DNA of 64,000 nucleotides, from NCBI RefSeq assembly GCF_000003815.2, contig NC_049981.1, positions 2,929,905 to 2,993,904 of the forward strand, in the 5' to 3' direction. Below are positions 37,101 to 64,000 of the stretch, in pieces; positions within the stretch are counted from its first letter, which is position 1, and every line of letters begins with the position of its first letter. The notes beneath the pieces were generated by a model. It saw only the letters and a list, made by a program, of their open reading frames with translations. It did no database searches and was not told the origin of the DNA. This stretch comes from Branchiostoma floridae (lineage: Eukaryota > Chordata > Leptocardii > Amphioxiformes > Branchiostomatidae). Both the position numbers and the translations under genes were made by a program.

Positions 37101-40100
37101 CTAGGAGTATAGTGTCGGGCCTCCGTTATTCCATCCTCTGGGGAGGACTCTGTGTACACCTGTACATGTTCTTTCCATCAGTTAGCACCCTTACTGAGTC
37201 ACTATATGGTTTCTAACTAACAATCCGAAAAGGCTGGGGGTTGTGTGAGACATTTCTACTTGACAGTGAAAACAATGAGAAGTCCTCACCTTACTCTCTA
37301 CATAGAGTTCAGCTCCATTCCTCATCAGGCACTTGGCTATATCCTTATGGCCAGCCTCAACTGCCCAGTGGAGGGGGGTCATCCTCAGCTACATGGTACA
37401 AGTTCAAATTCAAATTCAGAATGAAAAGATATCTGTTTTGCAGTTTTGACATATAAACAAAGTTTAGCATCGGCAAAATATTTGTAGCAGTTGCTTGCGT
37501 AATGGAAAATTTGGTGTATCTTATTACCTGGATGTCTAACCTTCATTTGTAACAGTTTGTACACATCTACAAAGAACGGGGTACCATTTTTCCATTGCCC
37601 ATTTGAGTGCTATGGTATTGGTCCAGTTACATGCTTTAAACTAATTAAAAGTAGATATATTTGCGAGTACATTTTTCAAGGATCATCTAACCCCATTTCA
37701 CAGCATTGTGTTTTATCTAACATTTCAAACAAAAAAAAAAGTCATATGCTATTTTGATGCCTACCATGTCTTTGGCATTGACATCAGCTCCATTCTTGAG
37801 GAGCATCTCCACAATGTCCAGATGTCCCTCCTGTGCTGCCATGTGAAGGGGTGTCCTGTCCACCTTTGTCCTGGATGCAGCAAGGACAACATTCAATGCA
37901 AGACGTAGAAAACACAAAACACATATCATATTTTCTTCATTTCAGTACAAAATTGCAACCCCCAATTGGGGCAAATATCAGAAAATCTGTCACAATGGGA
38001 CTGAAACATAAATCTTTTGAGGAAAAAATTCAAATAATGAGTACCTAGCTTCGGCCTTAGGGCCGTCCCTCAAATAGGACATTAAATGACGGTCCCATGT
38101 TTGAGGTGAGACACACTTCAAACACGTAAAAGAACCACACGACACTTATTGAAAAAAATAGGGGTCCCTCTCGGAGTGAGTAGACCAATTCAATCTGCCA
38201 GATATGTAACTTGTAGTACTCTTTAGCACAAACCTGGCGTGTTAAGGCAGTTTACCGGGGATGCAATACAAACGAATACAAACAAACATGTAGGGTGTAT
38301 CTGGGTGTACGCTGAACTGACCTTGCATCCCGACTGACCCCTGCCCTCAGTAAGACCTCTGCAGTGGACGTGTGCCCGTGTTGGGCTGCAAAGTGGAGCG
38401 GGGAGGTTCCCAGCTGCATCAAAATACATCACAACATGTCAGTACTAGATCTATGTGACAAAAAATATAGAGTCAGTTAAAGACTAGACCTAGTTTACAT
38501 TTCTTGCATTTTGCCTCCTCTCCTCTCCTCTAGATATAGAAAAAACAACAAAATTCTGCCAATTTCAGGATCAGACTTGAACTTTAACTTTCAAGCAATT
38601 TGACTAATACCAACTCCAGTCTTTGTCATTGCTTCTAAAGCATCAAAAGGGACTTTCTGCAACTTATGATCCACTGCTTTAGCTATAGAAATTACAACAC
38701 GGTGTATTACGTATCACCCAAGGTACAAGCCTGACTGTGGGTGATACAAAATACACCGTGTTGTATTTTACTCATGTCATAACCTGGTCGGAAAACACTG
38801 ATTTAATTGCCAAACTACTAATAAGAAAAAGGATCTATAGAATTTGACAAATTGTTTCAACAGTGCGCAAAAAGCTTCTTTAATTAAGAACATCGATTCA
38901 AACAAAACTTCCTCAAAAGAACTTCCTTTGCTTACACTAAGTTACAGTAGAGTGTGTGGAGGGCATTCTATTTAATCAATGGAAGCCTGTGTGATGCAAC
39001 TAAGAAGCATATATGTGATACAGAAATCATCACCTAGTCTGGGACACCTGTATTGAACGTTATCGTGGCCCAGGTGTGACATAACCACCAGTGTTTCCGC
39101 CAGAGGGGCGTCCACCCGTCCATTGACGGTCTCATTTCGTTTTGGACGGCTTGAACGCAAACAGAGGCCGTCCTCATTAAAAAAATGCGACCCACATTTT
39201 GCCGAGAAATCTGTACAAAGTCGATAAATGTAAACCGCAGTTTTGTGTTTTGTATTGAAGCAAGACGCTTGGGGACGCCGTCCACAGTCAGAAAGCCGCT
39301 TACTGTTTGTTTTGCTATTGTTATGATTGTTGACAAATGTGTGTCGGTGCATACGATAATCTCATTAAAACCCGTTTTTCAAGGTCTCAGTTATGCGAAT
39401 TTTCCCTGCCACATTTCGAAAACTTGGCGGTAGGTCGATCTCGCTATTACACTACAAACTAATAGTTGTTATTGGGAGAAATAACTTAATAAGAAAACAC
39501 ACTAACTAATTGTCTAGATATTAAAAACTTTAGTCTCTGTTTTCATCATCAATCATCGTAAACAAAACAAAACACGATGAACAGAAACATGTGCCCACCG
39601 GGTGCTTGGCACGGGAAATCCAAGACCTCTTTCAAGTTAGTTATCGGCAACACAGCGGAAAAATAAAGTGTTCACATAAGAGGTGATGGACGTAAAAACA
39701 TCAAGTATAACTTTGGTTCCTTTTTATGTGAGTTTTGAGCCCGCAAAATCTCCGAAAACGGCAGAAATTTTCGGGATAAATACGCATCAAAAATGGCGGT
39801 CGGTAGTTGTTGTGTATCCTAGCCAATCACAGCGCTAGTTTCCCGTGACGTCGCTAGCTTTCCCAGATCTCGCGAGAAGTCACCACGTGAGATTGCGGGA
39901 TTTCGGCCGCCATTACGCACACTGTCGCCGATAGACGATGTTTTTCGTCATTTCTGAACGCAAATTTCTCGATCTATGGAAGGTTTTAGATGATTTATAA
40001 GTATACTACAACATAAAAGAGAATAGATACAAATGCTATTTCTTTGTTGAAAGCCCAAGAACCGTTTCTAGAACTTTTTAAAAGTCGTAGTACCCGTTCG

Positions 40101-40550
40101 ATGCGGCATACCGGTACGCGGCACAGATCATAACACTTCGGCACTGAACTTAATCGGACGTTAGTTGTTTTGTTTTTTCTTGCGACAGTTAACCATTAAC
40201 TTTAATTTTCGCGATTTTACAATTAAATTTAATTTTCGCGGTTTTACAATTAAATTTAATGTTCGCGGTTTTGCAATTAAATTTAATTTTCGCGGTTTTC
40301 GCGCCCCAAGGTGGACGGCCTCCCAGCTGAGGTCTGGCGGAAACACTGATAACCACTGTTAACTAACAGTTTAAGAGTGTATTGGAGTTCTCACCCAGTC
40401 CGTAGTGAAAGGTGCCCCGTTAGACATGAGCATCCTGACTTCTTCATCATGGCCCTTCCTGGCAGCATCCAGCAGTCTCTTCCCCAGGTCCACCAGGGTC
40501 AGAGCTGCTGCCTGCCCCGGGGTGGGGTTCACGTTGGCTGCCAGGGACAT
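28126..40550 (-). CDS. GA-binding protein beta subunit (GABP beta)
   Basis: Nuclear partner of the ETS factor GABP alpha in the alpha2-beta2 regulator of housekeeping and mitochondrial genes. Eleven exons join in phase: 40550-40395, 38413-38322, 37870-37765, 37388-37290, 36622-36557, 33237-33066, 31779-31681, 31126-30968, 30275-30075, 29239-29109 and 28296-28126 (TAA), giving 483 residues. Ankyrin repeats fill residues ~20-170 ([42 protein letters not shown]) and bind GABP alpha. A Ser/Thr/Gln-rich middle contains [14 protein letters not shown] (243-256), a GABP beta signature in the transactivation region. A basic PSKRMR stretch (408-413) is a likely nuclear signal. The last exon is a charged coiled coil ([20 protein letters not shown]) for dimerisation. 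The N-terminus carries about 16 extra residues before [15 protein letters not shown]. An acceptor-like CCACAG lies just before the ATG, so the promoter is further upstream. Introns 1 and 5 hold large transposons. Confidence 0.95.
28435..28565. repeat. Foldback repeat copy (GGTTTTGGAAAC family)
   Basis: Contains AAATCATATCCAGTTGCTTG, AGTAACTGCTTTTTGGTGCA and ACCTGGAT, matching the copy at 47766-47950. Lies in the last intron of GABPB. Confidence 0.65.
29821..30038. mobile_element. MITE with GGCTCTAGCCAGC / GCTGGCTAGAGCC ends
   Basis: Inverted ends around ~190 bp that include TCAACCTTGACGGACAAAAA. A longer relative lies at 32686-33036. Located in the GABPB intron between exons 9 and 10. Confidence 0.7.
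32152..32261. repeat. Partial GGGTGCACC / TTTCGAGCCCTG repeat
   Basis: One half of the family seen complete at 49783-50105. It has inverted GGGTGCACC motifs and the diagnostic end ATTTCGAGCCCTG. Confidence 0.6.
32686..33036. mobile_element. hAT-like MITE in GABPB intron 5
   Basis: Ends CAGGGCTCTAG / CTAGAGCCCTG. The flanking octamers TAAGCAGT and CATGCAGT match at 6 of 8 positions, as a decayed 8-bp duplication would. Its interior (about 32779-32920) is an inverted relative of 39245-39390 in another element. Confidence 0.65.
33312..35916. mobile_element. 2.6-kb TIR element with 5-bp target duplication (AGTAG)
   Basis: Ends CAGAGGCGGCGGCACCG / CGGTGCCGCCGCCACTG. AGTAG flanks both sides (33307-33311 and 35917-35921). 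The interior has no long coding frame. It has four diverged copies of a block with ACCCTCTGAAACG and TTTCCTGCATTTTGAGG (about 33455, 35320, 35520 and 35700). It also has several copies of a GGCATACGGTACA block (about 33875-34215), a tandem array at 34410-35200, and C-rich GGGGGCGACGCCCCC palindromes near the right end. The superfamily is not assigned. Confidence 0.75.
34410..35200. repeat. Diverged tandem repeat array
   Basis: About six copies of a ~110-150 bp unit with TTTTTGGACTGG, TTTTACATGGG, TGTACTGGAAGAGTCCATTC and TTGCATGGGG. It lies inside the 2.6-kb element. Confidence 0.7.
38694..38764. mobile_element. 71-bp hairpin MITE in GABPB intron 1-2 region
   Basis: ACAACACGGTGTATTACGTA plus TCACCC at the left is inverted at the right as GGGTGATACAAAATACACCG plus TGTTGT. 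The loop is ~20 bp. Lies in the intron between GABPB coding exons 1 and 2. Confidence 0.7.
39089..40348. mobile_element. Non-autonomous hAT-type transposon, 1260 bp, in GABPB intron 1
   Basis: The 16-bp ends are perfect inverted repeats (CAGTGTTTCCGCCAGA), followed by imperfect inner pairing (GGCGTCCACC). An exact 8-bp duplication, ATAACCAC, flanks it at 39081-39088 and 40349-40356. The 8-bp duplication and CAGTG start are typical of hAT elements. No transposase is seen. The right part has four near-identical ~30-bp units around TTTAATTTTCGCGGTTTT (40195-40300). The element ends 47 bp from the donor of GABPB coding exon 1. Confidence 0.9.
39780..39930. promoter_or_regulatory. Promoter-like motif cluster inside the hAT element
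   Basis: Within 150 bp lie a CCAAT box (AGCCAATCACAG, about 39822), a CRE-like GTGACGTCGC (about 39845), the palindrome TCTCGCGAGA (39868-39877), an E-box CACGTG (about 39883) and GGCCGCCATTA (about 39905). Such clusters mark CpG-type housekeeping promoters. Activity is inferred from motifs only. Confidence 0.45.
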
Positions 40551-42092
40551 CCTGTGGTCACCGGATAACAAGGTTCTTTATCAGTTTATTCACAACCAGC
40601 ATCTATGTACAATATAGGGTTAATGATATAGTGTATAGTGTATATGGTGCCATAATTCATGCCCGCTGACGGGTTCCTATATATAAGTACAACCACCGAA
40701 TGATCGAGTCCGAATGTACACCGAAGGAAAGTGGGACATTAACGTTATTATCATATAGACATTGTAATGTCTATCCGTGACGCACTAACTCCGGATGGTG
40801 CATTTCATTATGTAGACGAGATCCGGCTTTTGTTCGTCCGGCCTTTTATCTTGCAGTCGCTGTGAACAATTATTATGCGGTCCCAAACATAATTTAAGAA
40901 CTGTTACTGTTGTAAATGCGAATTCAAACCGTTTGAATTGAACAGTTAGGGAAATTAGACAATAAAAATGCAGTCCGAAACTTGACTGGGTCGACAAGTA
41001 CCACCCCCCCCTCCCTCAAATAGCGGTTCATGACAGGACTATATTTTCTCATCCAAACAGCCTCTTTTAATCAAATGGAGAGCACTGCATTTTAGATTGT
41101 CATCCTCTCTTACTCTTTCAGTCTTTGGCTCTTCATCTATCTTCTTTCTGCTGTCTCAGTGTAAGTATGACACACTTCTTTCTTGTGATGTGGTCTTACA
41201 CTTCTGATTTGTGGTCACATTAGATGTTAAACTTAAAGTCCTTGTACTTGGTACTTGTATATACTGGATGTACATTTGTAGTATATGATGGTGGCCAACT
41301 CCGTCTGTAGCACTTGGGCTACACAACTTGAACAACTCCCTTGGCCATAAGCTAGTTCACAAGTACACATGTGCAGCGACATGAACCGTGCGCAATATAT
41401 CAAAGGTGAAGGCACCTAACCTGTAAACAGATATTGTCTCAACATTCTCTAAATTTGGGGTAAGGGGAAAGAACGGTATATTTTATATGTACCCGTATAT
41501 GTACACCAGTACACCCCCCTTGTGCGGATCTACCAATCCAACAAGCACCGGGAAGTCGCGCCTCCTGGCGTAATACCCTGGAATCCCAAATTTACACATG
41601 CTTCGAGTTCGATTACAAACTCTCGAATATTATCAATAAAGGATCACATAAACATGACTTGTACTTTTGTCCCTTATAAGTTATATATTCCATGTTTGTA
41701 GAGTAAGTTACAAGCATATATTCTAGCATTTCATAGATGGTCTGGCAATCTTACAAGCTGCCGTAACGTTACATGTCATTGCAGCGGACACTGCGCTACA
41801 GATGGTTTTTGGAACGTTCCATCGCAAAAATGTGTGCCCTATAAATCCCAAACTATGCAACTACAGTAGGATTTCTGGACATAGTCAAGTATTTAAAACA
41901 CCAAAACTCATGTTTTGTTTCTGTCTCAGACTCAGAGGCCTTCACCTTTGACAAACCACCAACGATTCGAACATATAACGCATGTATGTGGTTGTGCATG
42001 TGTACTCTTAAGTGTTGTACTCATCATTTTTGGTGCAACAGTTATGTCAACTTACAAATAAAGGTTTAAAAAAAATGTATGTGGTCATTATG

Positions 42093-42213
42093 TAGCCTGA
42101 GTACCATCCTCTGTAGTGACCGCTGGCTCAATCCTGGCTTCACTGGCTCAATCCTTTGCAAGCAAGCAAAAGCATTGAGCCAGCGGTCACTACAGAGGAT
42201 GGTTCTCAAGCTA
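42093..42213. mobile_element. 121-bp hairpin MITE, TAGCCTG family
   Basis: Left arm TAGCCTGAGTACCATCCTCT, right arm AGAGGATGGTTCTCAAGCTA, inner arms GTAGTGACCGCTGGCTCAA inverted. Flanks GTCATTATG and GTCATTATT match at 8 of 9 positions. Related in end sequence and duplication length to 25770-25854. It lies upstream of GABPB. Confidence 0.8.
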
Positions 42214-43299
42214 GTCATTATTATTATGTTGATGACAGAGTGTAGTACAAATATGACTATGAGTGCTCAGGCATTTTATCTGAACACATTTACTCAAGAT
42301 TGTCAATGTGAAACATGATCTGTGTCCAGATCACTCTAAAAAATATTTCAAAACTCGTGCTATACTGTCCTATACTTAATCTTAAATTAAAGTTAAAAAA
42401 TAAAAGACAAATACATAGCAGAATCGTGGCATTTATTGCTATTTTATTCATCAGTGATAGTGTACGATAATCACTTATGCAACATCTCTAGTAGTGTCTC
42501 AATGATCATGGTAACATGAACAAAGTGTGCAAAATATTTTCCAAAAAGTCTGTCAGTGAATGAATTATCATTGCAGGAAAACCCACATATGCAATGCACT
42601 GCTAACACAAACAGATTGCAATGGACTACCAAACATGCCAGGTCAGCAGCATAGACATTTCCAGACAAAAATAAATTAATAATGACACTGTTTTGTTGTC
42701 CAGTCCTGTCTACAAAAGAAGGAAGCATGATGTAGTCCTCAGTTGTCCAGGTTTACCTTGAGAAAATATCAAAGCCGGCAAAATTTCCAGGTGTCCATTT
42801 GAGGTCCAGACAGGTGGCCTGGTAACCTATCCTGGTGGCCCGTACGGCCTCACAGACACAACCCTGGTCTGGCTTTTCCGTAACCCCATCCCAGACACTC
42901 CCAGACGCTGGTCCATTTTATACGCCCTTTCTAACAATCCTGGCAAAATTTTGCAAAGGAATAACATCTAGTCTACATCTGTATGCAGCCCTATATCCTA
43001 CAAACAACCACGGTCTCAGTGAGGGGCTAACTTGGCGCTCTGTTGAGGATCTTTTAGCCAGAAATTCCCGGTAAAGATGGACGAGAAAATGTCCCAAAAG
43101 CGGAAATCGAGCCCTACGGAAAGGGCACATCCGGCTGGAAGCTTGACCTGGAAAAAGATCGTTGAAACAAACTAAAACTATTTTCTAAAGGGCTATAAAT
43201 TTTTTCAGATATTTTTACACATACCTTTTCTTGTTTAGAGTCCGCAAAAGTGGAGTTTAGGAGCAGGAATGGTCAGTTTTTGCCCGTACAAGGAGAAAT

Positions 43300-43900
43300 A
43301 TTTTCTAGGCGGCCGGAAGTCTGTTTGTTATTTCCGGAAGCACATGGCGTAGGCAGAAGCCTGTTCACATTTGTCTGGCGCGGATGGTTAATTCAGGACA
43401 GAAAATATTGTACAAAATACGGAATTAAGATTAAGTTAGCCAACTTATTACGTAGACAATATCATGTATATCCATATGTCTAAACTCTCAGTATAAATGT
43501 TAACAGGCATACATACTTTTCGCACAAAATAGCTACTATTTTGTAACGCGGAGTGACACAGATTGAAGAAAGGTATAAAACAGGTCGTGGTGACGTAGCG
43601 TTACATCTAATTATAAAAAGGAAATTCTAATTTTAAAACGTATGATATCATACTTACTATTCATAAAATTAATTTTGATTAATCTTTTGTGCTTCAAATA
43701 CAAAAGTGTACAACATGTTGCCAACCATTTAGTTCGGTGACGTCATTACATAGATTTCACCAACAAGACAAGATGGCGGCGCTTGTTACGATTTTGGATG
43801 CGGAAGTAAAAGCAAAGTGAATGTTTGCGAGTTTTAGTAAAGTTGGTTCCCTGTCAGCCTGGTGACTGCAATTCGGAGGTGTGCTACCATCTGTTGTAAG
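43300..43900. promoter_or_regulatory. Divergent GABPB/USP8 promoter region
   Basis: GABPB starts leftward at 40550 and USP8 rightward at 45050. Between them are a canonical ETS/GABP site CCGGAAGT (43314-43321) with a second TTTCCGGAAG about 25 bp on. There is also a full CRE TGACGTCA (43738-43745), a YY1-type ACAAGATGGCGGC (43768-43780) and another ETS core GCGGAAGT (43800-43807). The YY1 element probably marks the USP8 start. A predicted untranslated exon ends at 43895 (CTGTT, then GTAAGT) and would splice to the acceptor before 45028. The YY1 site also contains an ATG opening a 15-codon upstream frame (MAALVTILDAEVKAK). GABP sites here would allow GABP to regulate its own beta subunit. Confidence 0.6.
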
Positions 43901-44208
43901 TCTTTATTTCTATCCTTAAGTCACCTGTATAACTTGGGTATCACTTTTATATAAATCTATGGTATCTCCAAGCAGACGTTTTCTGACAGCAATCCGTCGG
44001 TGTGCACAAAGGGGCCAGTTTAACGTGACGATCTCCCACAAAAACATCAGCTTGGCAATTCGATGGTCGACATGACATGTGATGTTGTTAACAAATTCTT
44101 CCTATATACAGAGTTCTCATTTTGATGCCATCAGCTATCGATCTGCACTATGTGGATTAAAGTATCTGTAAAATATAATAGGTGCTATACATTGCTTGAT
44201 CCAATTAC

Positions 44209-44325
44209 GACAAGTCCTTCAGCTGGTGAATGTGATCAAGGAGGCTGATGACAAATCCGGAGTGACTGTCAATAACAATAACCTGCTCGGCAATGTGCTA
44301 CACTCCACTGGCACACAACTGTGAT
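44209..44325 (+). other. Exon-like open stretch, unidentified
   Basis: A frame ending in TGA at 44323-44325 reads LVNVIKEADDKSGVTVNNNN and LLGNVLHSTGTQL. It has normal-looking amino-acid composition and a possible CTTCAG acceptor before it at 44223. It lies inside the predicted 5' UTR intron of USP8. I do not recognise it; it could be a terminal exon of another transcript or a gene relic. Confidence 0.3.
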
Positions 44326-45049
44326 AGGTTGGTCTGGTGCATTTATGACAAAACGCCCGATGTGGGCAGTTGTACCGTCAATTTTTAAAATTTTCATCCG
44401 GGAACCTTAGAGGGGCGTAAAAGGAACGCGCCATCTTTGTGAGGCATATGTTTTTGGATTGTTTGGCTGAAATGAAGTCAGTTTCAAGGTACGTCTGCCA
44501 TTTTTCTACGTCCCAACTTTGAAATGATGTAGAAAAATTTCTCAAAGAACATCAAATGATATTCACAGGTAGTTAAATTCAATTACGAATATAATGCCGA
44601 AAATCGCAAGTTCTTACCACTTTGAGAAAATGAGAGCTAGAGAGGTCCGACTCCAAGAGTGAGGTAGTAGGCCAAGGTGTGTTGTCGGATCGCCCAGCAG
44701 GCTGAAATGCCTGGGTAGGTGTTCCGAGTGTGACCCGAAATTCGAGTACGTTGTACTCGGGATTACCCGAGTGGGTGCCGAACGTTCTGACGGAGATTTC
44801 CAACGGATGCAGAAGGTACCAGAAGTGCGATTTTGCGACAATCCCCGACTGACGGCACACCCACGGCACGCATTGCACACGTGACCAAAAGACAACAAAT
44901 TCTCATATGGCCTATGAGGTAAGTGTGCCCGTGCACTTTCACTCTCACTCATGGCAGAGCATGGGTTTGGTCTGTCATTGGCAAAAGGTATAGTTCATTA
45001 ATTGAGGTTGTGTTTCTTATGTTCCAGATCTGTTCCAAACATTGACATC

Positions 45050-63455
<18,406 letters not shown>

Positions 63456-63990
63456 GTACCAGAATGATATTGTTGGGCCTAGGGAAAAAATATAATGTTT
63501 CCTGTTTCAGTCCTAAAACATTAGGGTCTGTAGGTAGGGATTATCTTGATAATGTTTCAATATTTTTTAGACTTTGGCTCACACTCTTAGACTTAGTGAT
63601 GAACCGATGCAGTACATTTTAACAATTTAAAGTAAAACTGAAATGCATGAGGACACATATTGTCAAACTTTATTAATTTTGTGATCCGATATATTTATCC
63701 TTCATTTATATAGGACAAGCAGAATTTTTTTTCTTGAATAGGAAGTAAGCAGTGAATAAAAATTCTAACTGGAAACTATTGACTCCACTGCCCACCTAAG
63801 AAAGGCTGTGGTTATGAATTAAGAACCTTTTGCTACAGTCATTTACCAACTTGATAGAGAATTATTCATTGACTATCAAAATTTGTGACATGAACCACGG
63901 TATGTACTTCAGAATTGGATACTAGCAATCTCATTGTTACTTTAAGCCTTTAAAAATGTTCTTTTTAGTTGTATTGAACAAAGATGCACA

Positions 63991-64000
63991 TTTTTTCCAG
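63991..64000 (+). other. Splice acceptor of USP8 exon 22 at the window edge
   Basis: The window ends TTTTTTCCAG, a strong acceptor in phase with the phase-0 end of exon 21. Exon 22 should start at the first base beyond the window. Confidence 0.6.

Overview
The window looks like nuclear DNA of an invertebrate chordate, most likely a lancelet (amphioxus, Branchiostoma). The genes are intron-rich with GT-AG junctions and short coding exons. The protein families are animal ones, two of them close to vertebrate orthologues. The introns and spacers are packed with short inverted-repeat transposons, tRNA-derived SINEs and a LINE. All species and family calls come from reading the sequence; no database search was run.

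Layout. 1-506: tandem duplication of an intron/exon junction, ending in the last exon of an unidentified membrane-type gene (+). 3285-5302: four 3' exons of an alpha-2,8-type sialyltransferase (+). 6822-7521: a TA-flanked MITE, abutting a 5'-truncated LINE with an 857-residue open frame (7522-10190, -). 11881-14555 (-): a complete four-exon gene for a secreted 196-residue Tae4-like amidase (dae4-type), with a TATA box and a 5' UTR intron upstream to 15500. 18264-21155 (-): a complete four-exon gene for a 146-residue four-helix MARVEL (MAL/plasmolipin-like) protein. 21156-28125: a long spacer holding several MITEs. 28126-40550 (-): a complete set of 11 coding exons for GABP beta (483 residues). 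40551-45049: a divergent promoter region with CRE, YY1 and ETS/GABP motifs. 45050 to the right edge (+): the first 21 coding exons (1019 residues) of the deubiquitinase USP8. The last bases of the window are the acceptor of its next exon.

The genes are not an operon. The pairing that matters is GABPB and USP8, head to head as in the human 15q21 region, which suggests old chordate linkage. The dae4 gene is the most unusual: a peptidoglycan-amidase fold otherwise known from bacterial type VI secretion, here with introns and a signal peptide. It fits an innate antibacterial effector acquired by horizontal transfer.

Much of the rest is transposon archaeology. There are elements with perfect 8- or 9-bp target duplications, a nested insertion whose empty site can be read from another repeat, and three different inverted-repeat elements that share internal sequence, one of which carries a promoter-like cluster inside GABPB intron 1.
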